A DNA stretch of 35,449 bases from Calditrichota bacterium (GCA_018644935.1 JABGPL010000043.1:1-35449), one strand, 5' to 3'. Positions 1-8,708 are shown, counted from the first letter of the stretch. The notes: generated from the sequence alone by a model not told the origin. Translations and numbers: made by a program.

Positions 1-260
1 TATCCTCAAGCCTATTTTCAGATGTTTATCCCAATCCGTTTAATAATGCTTTAACAATATCGGTAGAAGTTATTAATATACAAAATGTTGAGATTGATGT
101 ATTTGATGTTTCCGGAAGGAGTATTGAATCTCTTCATTCGGGAAACCTACAAGTTGGAAACCATAGTTTCAACTGGGAAGCTGGCATGAGTGGTATTTAT
201 TTTGTTGTCCTATCATCAGGTCAGGGTCGGGAGATTCGGAAGGTTGTTTGTGTCAGGTGA
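1..260 (+). CDS. C-terminal part of a T9SS-secreted protein (partial, start outside window)
   Basis: Only the last 86 codons are present, read from base 3 to the TGA at 258-260. The fragment is a type IX secretion C-terminal sorting domain: it opens with the hallmark YPNPFNN, continues with a predicted beta-sandwich (IDVFDVSGR, then GNHSFNWEAGMSGIYFVVL) and ends in the basic tail REIRKVVCVR. In the FCB group such domains direct cargo through the outer membrane and are then removed or anchored. The function of the cargo itself cannot be told because its body lies to the left of the window. A second gene with the same kind of tail closes the right end of the window. Confidence 0.9.
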   Translation, partial: SSSLFSDVYPNPFNNALTISVEVINIQNVEIDVFDVSGRSIESLHSGNLQVGNHSFNWEAGMSGIYFVVLSSGQGREIRKVVCVR

Positions 261-288
261 TGGTGTATTCTGGATTCCCGCCTGCGTT

Positions 289-375
289 GGAATGACGGGA
301 AAGCTATCTTGGCATTTATTCCGACGAGTATTACAGTGGAAGCATAGTTCGGCGGTATGAGATACTGCCCTACGA
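289..375 (+). repeat. 87-base direct repeat, copy 1
   Basis: This block and the one at 545-631 have the same length and differ at about 8 of 87 positions by eye (about 91% identity). It starts with GGAATGAC and ends in CCCTACGA, and its last part holds an imperfect hairpin, GGCGGTAT GAG ATACTGCC, at 351-369. No plausible gene overlaps it. The bases just before it (ATTCCC, eight bases, TGGAAT) resemble dispersed ATTCCC-N8-GGGAAT repeats known from other bacteria, with one mismatch. Confidence 0.85.
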
Positions 376-433
376 GTCGGGTAGATATATCGGTGGATTT
401 CGGTGGGGGGGATGTTTTTGGGGGGGTGTTGAA

Positions 434-458
434 GGGTTGAAGATATTCAACCCCTACG
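434..458 (+). repeat. Palindromic repeat, GGGTTGAA core with CTACGG flank
   Basis: Perfect 8-base arms GGGTTGAA and TTCAACCC enclose a GATA loop (434-453). They are followed by CTACGG, the right-hand flank seen on many other palindromes in this window. It lies between the two 87-base repeats in a 480-base gene-free gap. Confidence 0.75.
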
Positions 459-544
459 GACTGGTTAGGGATTCTGTTGAAAAATGGCTCCTCTGGATTC
501 TGTTCATCTACGTTTCGCAGCGATAACGGTTACCTGCGTCCGCA

Positions 545-631
545 GGAATGACAGGAAAGGTATCTCGGCATTTATTCCGATGAGTATTACAGTGGGAGCA
601 AAGTTCGGCGGTATGTGATACCGCCCTACGA
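545..631 (+). repeat. 87-base direct repeat, copy 2
   Basis: Second copy of the block at 289-375. Its terminal hairpin is perfect here: GGCGGTAT GTG ATACCGCC at 607-625, followed by CTACGA. A further short palindrome, CCTGCG TC CGCAGG (533-546), overlaps its left edge. The copies are separated by 169 bases. Confidence 0.85.
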
Positions 632-643
632 AACTGTGTTGAG

Positions 644-663
644 GGGCGATTCGTGAATCGCCC
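644..663 (+). repeat. Palindromic repeat, GGGCGATTC core
   Basis: The 20-base palindrome has arms GGGCGATTC and GAATCGCCC around GT and is followed by ATACAAT. Its outer GGGC...GCCC arms are shared with the elements at 697, 34073, 34129 and 34205, while the inner core differs. Confidence 0.75.
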
Positions 664-696
664 ATACAATATGAACTGAACAACAAGAGGGGAGAG

Positions 697-716
697 GGGC
701 ACGGCGCGCCGTGCCC
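697..716 (+). repeat. Perfect 20-base palindrome, GGGCACGGCG core
   Basis: GGGCACGGCG is followed directly by its reverse complement CGCCGTGCCC and then GTACGG. It lies 25 bases past the stop codon of the minus-strand lpxC/fabZ gene, so it could sit in that transcript's 3' end, but there is no T-run to call it a terminator. Confidence 0.75.
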
Positions 717-740
717 GTACGGTGTTTGGGGATTCTTAGC

Positions 741-2162
741 CTATTGGCCTGCTGGTATATCGCTATCTTCCCGGTCGACGAGGACGGCGGTCATCATGGC
801 TTCGGCTGCTAATTGATCGTCTACAAAAGCCTGACCTTTCATCTTGCAAATTCCACGTCGATTATAGGTCATTTCAACTCGCATATATAGCTGATCACCC
901 GGGTGTACCGGTTTGCGGAATTTGACTTTATCAAGTCCGGTGAAGAAAACCAGCTTCTCTTTCGGTTTTTCAACGGTGTTCAGCAGTAGTATTCCACCAG
1001 CCTGCCCCATTGCTTCAACGATTAGCACACCGGGCATGATTGGATGACCCGGAAAATGTCCCTGAAAAAATGGTTCGCCGATTGATACATTTTTAATTCC
1101 AGCGACCCTTTCGCCGGGAACGAGTTCAACAATTCTATCTACGAGCAGGAATGGATGCCGGTGAGGTAAGATTCTCTGGATTGCATCGATGTCAAAAACA
1201 TAATCTTTGCTGGTTGATGGTTGATAACGTTTTTTGAGTTGTTTGAGTTGTAGTTCTTTCTGAAGCAACTTCACCATTTCGACATGAGCGGAATGCCCCG
1301 CTCGAGCTGCGAGGACATGACCCTTTAAGGGTACACCGAGCAGCGCCAGATCTCCAATTAAATCCACGACCTTATGCCGGACCGCTTCATTGGTGTAACG
1401 GAGCTCAGTTTTTCCGAGAAATCCATTTTGAGCCAGTTTGACCTTTGAATCTATTTTGAAATGCTTACCGAGCCGGTCCAGTTCATCTTGAGGTAATTCT
1501 TTGTCCACAAATACAACTGCATTTTCGAGATTACCACCTTTGATCAGATTGTTGTCGATTAGCTGTTGGATTTCGGATATCAATCCGAATGTTCGAGCAT
1601 TTGCGAATTCGGTCAGAAATTCTTCGTCCATGTCGTAAAGCGAAGTATATTGTGTTCCCAAAATCAGGTTAGGGTAATCGATCATGTATGTTACCCTGAA
1701 ACGGTCAGAAGGAACGATAATGATGTCGATATCATGCTCACTGTCGCGGTACGCAATTGTGTGGTCGATTTCGAGATACTGTTTCGGTTCTCCCTGATCT
1801 ACGAATTCGAGTTCCTGTAATAGTTTCGCAAAATCGTATGAGCTGCCGTCCATAACCGGCGGTTCGTCTGCTGTGAGCTCAACTCGGATGTTATCTATCT
1901 GCAAGCCAGAAATTGCCGCGACAACGTGTTCAACAGTGTGAACAACATCATCACCAACACTCAAACTCGTCCCACGCAGGACATCCGTAACGTGATCTAT
2001 ATACGCTGGGATCTCAGGGGTATGTTCAAGATCGGTGCGAATGAACCTGATCCCGTGTCCTGTTGGAGCAGGGGTGAAGGTAAGTGTGCACATTCTTCCC
2101 GTATGGAGTCCGATACCCTTAAGGCTCCCACTATTTTTTATGGTTCTCTGGTTTGCAAGCAT
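741..2162 (-). CDS. lpxC/fabZ: Bifunctional UDP-3-O-acyl-N-acetylglucosamine deacetylase / 3-hydroxyacyl-ACP dehydratase (LpxC/FabZ fusion)
   Basis: This 473-residue protein joins two lipid enzymes. Residues 1 to about 300 are LpxC, the zinc deacetylase committing step of lipid A synthesis: HTVEH at 75-79, the zinc-site H263 and D267 in HKVVDLIGD, and H290 in the GHSAH motif. Residues about 322-465 are FabZ, which dehydrates 3-hydroxyacyl-ACP in fatty acid elongation: [12 protein letters not shown], then [11 protein letters not shown] with catalytic H369 and E383. The fusion is well known in Bacteroidetes, Chlorobi and relatives; separate genes are the rule in Proteobacteria. The ATG is preceded by AGGA at a suitable distance. 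It stands alone, with palindrome-rich gaps on both sides. Confidence 0.97.
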   Translation of the reverse strand: MLANQRTIKNSGSLKGIGLHTGRMCTLTFTPAPTGHGIRFIRTDLEHTPEIPAYIDHVTDVLRGTSLSVGDDVVHTVEHVVAAISGLQIDNIRVELTADEPPVMDGSSYDFAKLLQELEFVDQGEPKQYLEIDHTIAYRDSEHDIDIIIVPSDRFRVTYMIDYPNLILGTQYTSLYDMDEEFLTEFANARTFGLISEIQQLIDNNLIKGGNLENAVVFVDKELPQDELDRLGKHFKIDSKVKLAQNGFLGKTELRYTNEAVRHKVVDLIGDLALLGVPLKGHVLAARAGHSAHVEMVKLLQKELQLKQLKKRYQPSTSKDYVFDIDAIQRILPHRHPFLLVDRIVELVPGERVAGIKNVSIGEPFFQGHFPGHPIMPGVLIVEAMGQAGGILLLNTVEKPKEKLVFFTGLDKVKFRKPVHPGDQLYMRVEMTYNRRGICKMKGQAFVDDQLAAEAMMTAVLVDREDSDIPAGQ

Positions 2163-2208
2163 TTATTTTCCTGGTACTGTTGGTTTACTTAGTTGTTGAA
2201 GTTTTGGG

Positions 2209-2225
2209 TTCGGGATATTCCCGAA
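2209..2225 (+). repeat. Palindromic repeat, TTCGGGA core
   Basis: Perfect 7-base arms TTCGGGA and TCCCGAA surround TAT. It is the first of four short palindromes packed into the 228-base gap between lpxC/fabZ and recX. Confidence 0.65.
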
Positions 2226-2260
2226 AAGCGTTGGATGTTCCCATTCAAACGTACGAGATC

Positions 2261-2284
2261 AGTAGGTCGAACGAAATGTTCGAC
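2261..2284 (+). repeat. Palindromic repeat, AGTAG flank with GTCGAAC core
   Basis: Perfect 7-base arms GTCGAAC and GTTCGAC (2266-2284) enclose GAAAT and are preceded by AGTAG. The same core (GGTCGAAC...GTTCAACC) recurs at 14447-14467 upstream of gpsA, so it is a dispersed element and not a local feature. Confidence 0.75.
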
Positions 2285-2330
2285 TATCCTGCGTAAGCGA
2301 TATTTCAAAATCACATTGGTCAAAAATGCT

Positions 2331-2343
2331 CATGCTGCGCATG
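2331..2343 (+). repeat. Short palindrome, CATGC core
   Basis: CATGC TGC GCATG, a minor member of the cluster between lpxC/fabZ and recX. Alone it would not be significant; its place within a run of four is what makes it worth listing. Confidence 0.45.
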
Positions 2344-2346
2344 CGA

Positions 2347-2371
2347 AACAAGCAGGAATGCTTGTTCTACC
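2347..2371 (+). repeat. Palindromic repeat, AACAAGCA core with CTACC flank
   Basis: Perfect 8-base arms AACAAGCA and TGCTTGTT enclose a GGAA tetraloop (2347-2366), followed by the recurring CTACC flank. It ends 20 bases before the recX stop codon (genes on the minus strand). The loop reads GGAA on the plus strand only. Confidence 0.75.
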
Positions 2372-2390
2372 GATCTTAAGTTATTGAACA

Positions 2391-2900
2391 TCAATCATCA
2401 AAAGGATCTATATCAAGATCGCTCAGTGTCTTCCTGATTACATCAGCTTGAAATCCACGTCGGTTCAGAGCAGCAGATAGTCTGCGGTATCGTTTCTCGT
2501 TGGATATTCCGGAGTAGCTGCTAACTTTTCTTTCGGCGAACTTCATAGCAACCGGGTACTCATCCGATTCTGGATATGCCAAACTTAATCGAGTCTCAAT
2601 TATTTCTTGCCCGATACCTCGTTTCTTCAGCTCGAACCTGAGCTTAAACCTGCCGATCAGTTTGGATTCCCTGCTTAAACGAATTGCATCTTCAATGATG
2701 GAATCCTCATCGATATATCCTTTCCTGGTAAAATCCTCGACAATTCCTACGGCTTGAATTGCTGTAGCACCCTTTTTTATCAGTCGTTCTTTGAGCTCTT
2801 TTTTCGTGAGTGATCTGCGAGCGAGCATTGCGATTGCTTTTGATCGTACTTCCTCATCCTTCAATTTTGTCTTAGAAGGTACGTTAGAGCTAAACCCCAA
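2391..2900 (-). CDS. recX: Regulatory protein RecX
   Basis: RecX family, 169 residues; it binds RecA filaments and modulates recombinase activity. Support is the three-helix repeat pattern (AIAMLARRSLTKKELKERLIKKG, then the FTRKGYIDED and RLSRESKLIGRFKLRFELKKRG segments) and its place 5 bases after recA, the classical arrangement. The start used is TTG; no ATG lies between the recA stop and the conserved region, and the next internal ATG would remove the first helix. The ribosome site (GAAAAGA inside recA) is weak, which fits translational coupling. It is the last gene of the pgsA-to-recX operon. Confidence 0.93.
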   Translation of the reverse strand: MGFSSNVPSKTKLKDEEVRSKAIAMLARRSLTKKELKERLIKKGATAIQAVGIVEDFTRKGYIDEDSIIEDAIRLSRESKLIGRFKLRFELKKRGIGQEIIETRLSLAYPESDEYPVAMKFAERKVSSYSGISNEKRYRRLSAALNRRGFQADVIRKTLSDLDIDPFDD

Positions 2901-2905
2901 TTTGA

Positions 2906-3976
2906 TTAAATCTTTTCGTTTTTTGATTCAGGGTGTGGTGAAACCGAGATTCCCATTGCTGTACGCACTTTACCCTCGATTTCCTGATGGAGATCCGGGT
3001 TTTCTCTGAGAAAGTTAATAACCCTTTCACGTCCCTGACCTAGTCTCTCTTCACCAAACGAATACCAAGTTCCGCTCCGGGTTAAAACATTGTGCTGAGT
3101 ACCAAGATCAACGATTTCACCCATGCTTGATATACCAGTTCCATAAATGATATCAAACTCTACTTCGCGGAAGGGTGGAGCAACTTTGTTCTTTACGACT
3201 TTAACACGTGTTCTGTTGCCAACAGCTTCAGTACCATCTTTAATAGCACCAATTCTTCTTATTTCCATCCTGATCGTTGCATGGAATTTCAGAGCGATCC
3301 CGCCGGGGGTTGTTTCCGGATTTCCCCACATTGTTCCGATCTTCATTCTAACCTGATTGATAAAGATGAAACTCGTTTTTGATTTTGAAACCGTTCCGGT
3401 TAATTTACGCAAAGCCCGTGACATTAGTCGAGCCTGAAGCCCAACCTGTTGATCGCCCATGTCGCCTTCAATTTCTGCTTTGGGAACGAGGGCAGCGACA
3501 GAGTCAATAACGATGACATCAACACCGCCGGATCTGACGAGAGTTTCAGCAATATCCAGAGCCTGTTCACCTGTGTCGGGCTGGGAAATCAACAGATTCT
3601 TCGTGTCAACACCCAGGTTGGAGGCATAGGACGGGTCAAGGGCGTGTTCTGCATCGATAAATGCAGCGGTGCCACCCTGGGCTTGAGCGTTTGCTATTAT
3701 ATGTAGGGCAAGAGTCGTTTTCCCTGAAGATTCCGGTCCATAGATCTCAACGACGCGACCTCTTGGAATTCCCCCAACACCGAGAGCTGAGTCTAATGCA
3801 AGTGATCCGGTTGGAATAACAGGAATATTGACCTTCATGCTCTCATCGCCGAGACGCATGATAGAACCGCGACCATATTGCTTCTCGATTTCTGCCATTG
3901 CAAGCTCGAGCGAGCGTGTGCGGTCTGAGACGTTGCTATTGTAACTAGCAGGCGGATTAGATTTTTTTGGTGACAT
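2906..3976 (-). CDS. recA: Recombinase RecA
   Basis: Full-length RecA, 356 residues, the ATP-dependent strand-exchange protein that also triggers LexA self-cleavage. Walker A is GPESSGKTT at 80-88, Walker B is VDVIVIDSV at 152-160, and the DNA-binding loop 2 region is [20 protein letters not shown] at 207-226. The N-terminal extension of about 20 residues is Ser/Asn-rich and the C-terminus is short and charged. The ATG is preceded by AGGGA. It lies 15 bases after thpR and 5 before recX, so it is probably transcribed with the upstream lipid and nucleotide-repair genes. No SOS box was recognised directly upstream. Confidence 0.98.
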   Translation of the reverse strand: MSPKKSNPPASYNSNVSDRTRSLELAMAEIEKQYGRGSIMRLGDESMKVNIPVIPTGSLALDSALGVGGIPRGRVVEIYGPESSGKTTLALHIIANAQAQGGTAAFIDAEHALDPSYASNLGVDTKNLLISQPDTGEQALDIAETLVRSGGVDVIVIDSVAALVPKAEIEGDMGDQQVGLQARLMSRALRKLTGTVSKSKTSFIFINQVRMKIGTMWGNPETTPGGIALKFHATIRMEIRRIGAIKDGTEAVGNRTRVKVVKNKVAPPFREVEFDIIYGTGISSMGEIVDLGTQHNVLTRSGTWYSFGEERLGQGRERVINFLRENPDLHQEIEGKVRTAMGISVSPHPESKNEKI

Positions 3977-3991
3977 AATCTGATATCCCTT

Positions 3992-4558
3992 TTATTTTGT
4001 AAATTTTAGTGGAATAGTGTCCAATACCGTGTATACTGCCCCTGTCGGTTTGAGTTCACTTGCCATTACATTAACTTCTTCAGCCGTCCATCGTACTGAT
4101 CCGAAATCCATCGAACTGAATCTAAATGGCAGCTCAGAATTTGGAGATAGGGACTTTACCCTCCCAACAGTCAAATGCGGGTTAAATATCTTTTTCTCAC
4201 GATCGAATCCCAATTTGGAAAGACCTTTATCAGCGGCATCTGCTATGTTTATCAGAGCATCTCCACCATCGATACCCAGCCAGAGTACTCGTGGTTTCTG
4301 TATTCGTGGAAAGCCCCCGGGACTCGTGGTTTGTATATCAAAATATGAAAAATCGAGCAGAGCCGTTTCGATACGATTTGCTATGTCAGATATTTCTTCT
4401 TCATTGACGTCCCCCAGGAATTTAAGAGTCAGATGAATACTCTGAGACCGTGTCCAGGAAATGCGATCACTACCAATGCGGCGTAAATTTTCCTGTGCAC
4501 GTGAAATCATGTTTTTTACTTCATCCGGGACGTCTATGGCAATAAACGTTCGAATCAT
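3992..4558 (-). CDS. thpR: RNA 2',3'-cyclic phosphodiesterase (2H family, ThpR/LigT)
   Basis: This 188-residue protein of the 2H phosphoesterase superfamily hydrolyses RNA 2',3'-cyclic phosphates; it was long called 2'-5' RNA ligase. Both catalytic HxT motifs are visible: HLT at 42-44 (IHLTLKFLGD) and HLT at 128-130 (NPHLTVGR). The spacing of about 85 residues and the total length match the family. It starts one base after the cinA stop, and AAAGGAAC near the end of cinA supplies the ribosome site. The cinA-thpR-recA order is often seen, and its presence here agrees with a conserved operon. Confidence 0.93.
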   Translation of the reverse strand: MIRTFIAIDVPDEVKNMISRAQENLRRIGSDRISWTRSQSIHLTLKFLGDVNEEEISDIANRIETALLDFSYFDIQTTSPGGFPRIQKPRVLWLGIDGGDALINIADAADKGLSKLGFDREKKIFNPHLTVGRVKSLSPNSELPFRFSSMDFGSVRWTAEEVNVMASELKPTGAVYTVLDTIPLKFTK

Positions 4559-4559
4559 C

Positions 4560-5804
4560 CTATTGTTCCTTTAATCGACGCCAGAGGAGAGTGAGAGCGG
4601 TCAGTACAGATCGTCTGCGGTTGGTTGTTCTGTTCCCATCAAAACGATGTGATTCAGTATAAGTTCCTTTTTTGTCAGCTATACCGAAAAAAATATGACC
4701 AACAGGTTTTTCTTCGGTTCCTCCAGTTGGTCCAGCGATGCCGGTTACACTGACGGCGATATCAACACCCGCGCATTCCAGAGCACCTTCAGCCATGGCG
4801 GAAGCGACTTGACCACTGACTGCACCGTGTTTTTCGATTGTAGATGCTTCAACTCCGAGAAGCTCAATTTTTGATTCGTTTGAGTAAGTTGTGAATCCAC
4901 GCTCAAATACATCCGAACTGCCCGGGACGCAAACAAAATTATTGCTTAATAACCCACCAGTGCAGGACTCTGCTACTGCGAGCTTCAAATTATGTTTTCG
5001 CATTTTTTCCAGTATCACTTCTGCAAGGCTATCTTCCGATTCTGTAAAAATAAAATCTGAGATTAAGTTTCGAACCTGATCAGCCCTTTCAGCCAAAATC
5101 GATTTGGTTTTCTCCTCGTCCTCTCCTGAAACTGATAATCTCAGCGTAACACCCTTATCAATACTCGGTAGATATGCAAGCTCTACTGGTTTAAGGAGTT
5201 CGGGACTTCCAATCAGCTCATTTAGTCCGGATTCAAAGATTCCGGCAGTACGGAAGATGTGATAGTGAAAAACGCCTTTTTGGATTTCATTCAGCTTGGG
5301 CAGAATATAATTTGTTACCATTTCCTGCATTTCAACTGGAACACCGGGGAGGGAGAAGAGGTCTCGATTGTCTTCACAGTAGTGAATTCCAGGAGCACTG
5401 CCCTCTTTGTTCAGGATAGGTTCTGCACGAGATGGGAATTCAGCCATCTTTTGACTGTCAAATGGTACTTTTAAACCACGAGCTGCGAATTTGTCCTCAA
5501 TACGTTTGGCGAGGTCTAATCTGGTTACCAACTCATCCTCAAAAAATTGAGCTAAAACAGGTCTCGTTTTATCGTCATGAGTGGGACCAAGACCTCCTGT
5601 GATGATAACGACATCGGCACGGTTCCAGGCCCTGCGGAATTGATGACGCATATCACTTTCGTTGTCACCAATTGTTGAATGCCAACGTAGTCTATATCCT
5701 GAATTTGCTAATTGATTTGCAATCCAGTGAAAGTTGGTATCGAGAGTGTGTCCCAGGAGTATTTCATCACCAACGGATATGAGTTCTATTTGCAGTTCAG
5801 TCAC
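4560..5804 (-). CDS. cinA: CinA: nicotinamide-nucleotide amidohydrolase / ADP-ribose pyrophosphatase-type protein
   Basis: This two-domain protein of 414 residues has the standard CinA length. Residues 1 to about 170 form the MoCF-like (COG1058) domain, beginning with ISVGDEILLGHTLDTN and carrying TGGLGPTHDD at 69-78. Residues about 255-410 form the PncC-type deamidase domain with ESCTGG at 279-284 and SVTGIAGPTGGT. CinA salvages pyridine nucleotides (NMN deamidation) and is classically linked to competence through its operon with recA. The GTG start overlaps the end of pgpA by 8 bases, implying coupled translation. Confidence 0.95.
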   Translation of the reverse strand: MTELQIELISVGDEILLGHTLDTNFHWIANQLANSGYRLRWHSTIGDNESDMRHQFRRAWNRADVVIITGGLGPTHDDKTRPVLAQFFEDELVTRLDLAKRIEDKFAARGLKVPFDSQKMAEFPSRAEPILNKEGSAPGIHYCEDNRDLFSLPGVPVEMQEMVTNYILPKLNEIQKGVFHYHIFRTAGIFESGLNELIGSPELLKPVELAYLPSIDKGVTLRLSVSGEDEEKTKSILAERADQVRNLISDFIFTESEDSLAEVILEKMRKHNLKLAVAESCTGGLLSNNFVCVPGSSDVFERGFTTYSNESKIELLGVEASTIEKHGAVSGQVASAMAEGALECAGVDIAVSVTGIAGPTGGTEEKPVGHIFFGIADKKGTYTESHRFDGNRTTNRRRSVLTALTLLWRRLKEQ

Positions 5805-6267
5805 ACAACATCCATCGGAATATCCACATTAATATGATACCATAAGCACCGGCAAGAGCATCGTCAATTACGACCCCGGTTCCGCCATGTAGATCTTGCG
5901 ACTTTCTTATTGGGAATGGCTTCCATATATCAAGAATTCGGAAGATGATAAACGCGAGCACAACGGAACAGATATTTCTCGGGCACGCCGCAAGAGTAAT
6001 CCACTGTCCGAGTACTTCATCAATAACAATTTCACCAGCGTCTTCACCCAGTTCCTCTTCGGCTCGACCCGCACTCCAGATGCCAATGACAGCTGTAATC
6101 AGCAGGATTGTCCAGTACCAGAAAGGTTTCAACCTGGACAGTATCAACCACCAGATTATTACTGCAGCCAGACTGCCCCAAGTTCCGGGTGCAATGGGAA
6201 GTTTCCCAATGGGACCGAGAGTTGCGATGTCTATTGCTTTTGAATCATCATGGTTAAGAATACTCAT
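5797..6267 (-). CDS. pgpA: Phosphatidylglycerophosphatase A
   Basis: PgpA removes the phosphate from phosphatidylglycerol phosphate, directly following PgsA in phosphatidylglycerol synthesis at the inner membrane. The 156-residue product shows the family signatures PIAPGTWGS near the N-terminus, GEIVIDEVLGQW in the middle and HGGTGVVIDDALAGAYG near the end, with several hydrophobic segments between. It begins 5 bases after the pgsA stop and overlaps cinA by 8 bases, so product and substrate enzymes are made from the same transcript. Confidence 0.93.
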   Translation of the reverse strand: MSILNHDDSKAIDIATLGPIGKLPIAPGTWGSLAAVIIWWLILSRLKPFWYWTILLITAVIGIWSAGRAEEELGEDAGEIVIDEVLGQWITLAACPRNICSVVLAFIIFRILDIWKPFPIRKSQDLHGGTGVVIDDALAGAYGIILMWIFRWMLCD

Positions 6268-6272
6268 AAGCC

Positions 6273-6869
6273 TTAGTCTTGCCTCTTTTTAAATCCCAAT
6301 ACGTAAAACCAGCCAGAAACTAAAGAGCCCAACATACTTAAGAAAAACAACACATTTATGCCAACGTAGAAGTTGTTGTGATGAAAATATCCAGCAAAAG
6401 TCAGATCTTCCGGCACAAAATCATGCAAATTTAGGGCAACAAGAATGGAAATCAATGTGATAAGTTGAATTGTTGTTTTTAATTTTCCCCAAAAGCTGGT
6501 TTTCAGGGAAGAACCTTCTTCAATTGCAACAATACGGAGAACAGTAAGCCCAACTTCTCTAAGTGTAATCAGAACAACCCAGACAACAGCAAAGGTGAAA
6601 TAATCACCAAATTCACATTTTATTAAAATAGCCCAGAATGCCGACAGGACCAGAGCCTTATCAGCGAGTGGATCCATGAAATCACCAAATGGGGTCACCT
6701 CTCTGTTCATACGAGCAAGTTTGCCATCCCAATAATCGCTGATTGCACCTAATATGAATGCTGTTGAGGCAACAATTCGCATCGCAGGAGAATCTGAGAA
6801 GAAGGTCAGCAGGAAAACAGGAATCACAGCAACTCGAAAGAGAGTTATCCAGTTTGCCGTTGTAATCAT
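6273..6869 (-). CDS. pgsA: CDP-diacylglycerol--glycerol-3-phosphate 3-phosphatidyltransferase
   Basis: PgsA makes phosphatidylglycerol phosphate from CDP-diacylglycerol. The CDP-alcohol phosphotransferase signature D-x2-D-G-x2-A-R-x8-G-x3-D-x3-D is complete (DYWDGKLAR, then GDFMDPLAD), and the rest is a run of membrane helices. An upstream ATG at 6977 would add 36 residues. I prefer the ATG at 6869 because MITTANWITLFRV matches the usual PgsA N-terminus and AAGG stands 7 bases before it, while the 6977 start has no ribosome site. The in-frame extension remains possible. It is the first gene of the six-gene operon ending in recX. Confidence 0.9.
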   Translation of the reverse strand: MITTANWITLFRVAVIPVFLLTFFSDSPAMRIVASTAFILGAISDYWDGKLARMNREVTPFGDFMDPLADKALVLSAFWAILIKCEFGDYFTFAVVWVVLITLREVGLTVLRIVAIEEGSSLKTSFWGKLKTTIQLITLISILVALNLHDFVPEDLTFAGYFHHNNFYVGINVLFFLSMLGSLVSGWFYVLGFKKRQD

Positions 6870-7102
6870 CACTTTACCTTGAGGGCTTTCAGTTCCAAGG
6901 ACAGATCCAATTACATCCCGGCTGCGACGAATTACGGCACGGTAACCGTCATCTGGTTCTATACTGTTTAAACCCATGTAGTAATCTTTGAGGTTCTGGT
7001 TTCCAAATCAGTACTTAAATCTAAATAAAAAATGTGGTTGTATTCCTTTCTCAAACAATCTTCTAATTTAATCAATAAATGATAATATTTCCAATAAAGG
7101 TA

Positions 7103-7131
7103 TGCAAATAACATCAAAAATATCATATAAT
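7103..7131 (+). promoter_or_regulatory. Possible promoter for the SSS symporter
   Basis: A perfect TATAAT lies at 7126-7131, with TGCAAA, a poor -35, 17 bases upstream. The surrounding 6978-7201 gap is the AT-rich divergent region between pgsA and the symporter gene. Nothing else was recognised in it. Confidence 0.35.
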
Positions 7132-7201
7132 ATTAACAGAGTTTTTACGTTGTATTTAATAAAGGACAATTGGTGTTTTGTAAGCTAAGTTGTTATCAGC
7201 G

Positions 7202-8599
7202 ATGACCCTTTCTTCGATAGATTGGGTAATACTCATAGCGTATTTGATGTTTCTGCTGTTTATTGCAGTTCGTATCAGTCGTGAGAAACGAACCGGAGAA
7301 GAATCGTATTTGCTTGATGGGAGGCGATTAACTCTCCCATCATTTGTCGCAACTACGGTTTCGACATGGTACGGAGGAATTCTGGGTGTTGGAGAATACT
7401 CATACAAGCATGGTCTTTCAAACTGGTTAGTTTTTGGTGTTCCCTATTATCTGGCTGCGTTGATTTTTGCTCTGTTTATTGCAGAACGCGCCAGAAAATC
7501 AAGGCTGATGTCAATTCCAGATCAACTGAATCGGGCATATGGCGGAAAGATGGCGGTTGGGGGGTCGATTTTTGTTTTTGTAATGACTGTTCCGGCTGTT
7601 TATGTCCTGATGCTCGGAGTGCTGATAAACCTTCTGCTCGGATGGTCACTTACAACTGGCGTAATTATCGCCACGTTAGTGTCATCCGGATATGTCCTGA
7701 TAGGCGGTTTCAGGTCTGTTATTCGGACAGACTGGCTGCAGTTTTCGCTGATGTTCCTCGCTTTTTTCCTGATTGTCGGCAAACTGTTTTCCTCATATGG
7801 TGGATTGTCCTATCTGCAAGCATCTCTACCGGCAACTCATTTCAACTGGCGTGGTGGAATGTCTGCGGGATATATTTTTAGCTGGTATTTTATTGCATTG
7901 TCAGCGTTAGTCGAACCGGCATTTTATCAGCGAAGCTTTGCTGCTAAAACACCAAAAATCGCTAAGAGAGGATTATTGTATTCAATACTTTTCTGGATGC
8001 TGTTTGATTTTATGACAACTTCGACCGGGATGTTTGCGAGGGCAATTCTTGGAGAGGGGATTAAGGGTATTAATGCTTTTCCATTGCTTGCTGATGTAGT
8101 TTTACCAGCCGGAATAAAGGGTTTATTTGTTGTCGGACTAATGACTACAATTATGTCCACAATAGACAGCTACAGTTTCCTGGCAGCGTCAACGATTGGG
8201 CGCGACGTGCTATGGCGTATCAAGTCGATAAAAAGTCGAATCGGGCAGGTAGGAATTACCAGATGGGGACTAGTTGTTTCCGGACTATCAGCCATAGCAA
8301 TAGCCTTGACAACAGAATCAGTTGTGGATATTTGGCACCGACTTGGATCTCTTGGAACACCAGCTTTGCTGCTCCCCCTGGCTTTGAGCTACAGTAATAA
8401 ATGGAAATATAGACCTGGATGGGCGATAGCTAATTTGATTTCAGCTCCAACGGTGGTCGGGTTATGGTTTATTGTAAGATCAGTGCTTGATAATCCCGGG
8501 TTTCCCTGGTCAATACAACCCATTTTTTCAGGTTTAGTGGTTTCAGTCGTGTTTCTAATTGTGGATCATTTGACGAGGAATGAGAGAGAGGTGAAGTAA
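7202..8599 (+). CDS. Sodium:solute symporter (SSS family), substrate unknown
   Basis: A 465-residue polytopic membrane protein with about 12-13 hydrophobic helices. The N-terminal helix (DWVILIAYLMFLLFIAVRI), the SYLLDGRRLTLPSFVATTVS segment after it and the TTIMSTIDSYSFLAASTIGRD stretch are typical of sodium:solute symporters, whose substrates range from sugars and proline to other solutes. The substrate cannot be judged from sequence. A TTG at 7190 would add four residues; I prefer the ATG at 7202, though neither has a clear ribosome site. It stands alone, divergent from pgsA. Confidence 0.88.
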   Translation: MTLSSIDWVILIAYLMFLLFIAVRISREKRTGEESYLLDGRRLTLPSFVATTVSTWYGGILGVGEYSYKHGLSNWLVFGVPYYLAALIFALFIAERARKSRLMSIPDQLNRAYGGKMAVGGSIFVFVMTVPAVYVLMLGVLINLLLGWSLTTGVIIATLVSSGYVLIGGFRSVIRTDWLQFSLMFLAFFLIVGKLFSSYGGLSYLQASLPATHFNWRGGMSAGYIFSWYFIALSALVEPAFYQRSFAAKTPKIAKRGLLYSILFWMLFDFMTTSTGMFARAILGEGIKGINAFPLLADVVLPAGIKGLFVVGLMTTIMSTIDSYSFLAASTIGRDVLWRIKSIKSRIGQVGITRWGLVVSGLSAIAIALTTESVVDIWHRLGSLGTPALLLPLALSYSNKWKYRPGWAIANLISAPTVVGLWFIVRSVLDNPGFPWSIQPIFSGLVVSVVFLIVDHLTRNEREVK

Positions 8600-8648
8600 G
8601 CCTCATGGTTATTAATGCTGAAACAATTAGTTTAAAGCAAATAAGATG

Positions 8649-8677
8649 TTGACAATGGTCGACAATATGTGTATATT
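8649..8677 (+). promoter_or_regulatory. Near-consensus sigma-70 promoter of the Xre-ImmA pair, with possible operator
   Basis: TTGACA (8649-8654) and TATATT (8672-8677) are separated by exactly 17 bases. The -35 box lies in a partly symmetrical stretch, TTGAC...GACAA, with a GTCGAC core beginning at 8659. As Xre-type regulators often repress their own genes, this could be the operator; that part is inference. The start codon is 31 bases downstream, with GAAGGTGAAG between. Confidence 0.65.
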
Positions 8678-8708
8678 CCCGATAAGAAGGTGAAGTATAA
8701 TAGTCATA

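Noticed and set aside
504..702. Two 60-64-residue minus-strand frames
   Set aside because: They consist of the repeat and palindrome sequence (545-663); no conserved protein pattern.
2193..2387. 64-residue plus-strand frame
   Set aside because: It translates the run of four palindromes between lpxC/fabZ and recX.
4017..4436. 139-residue plus-strand frame
   Set aside because: It is antisense to thpR, with no ribosome site or recognisable motif.
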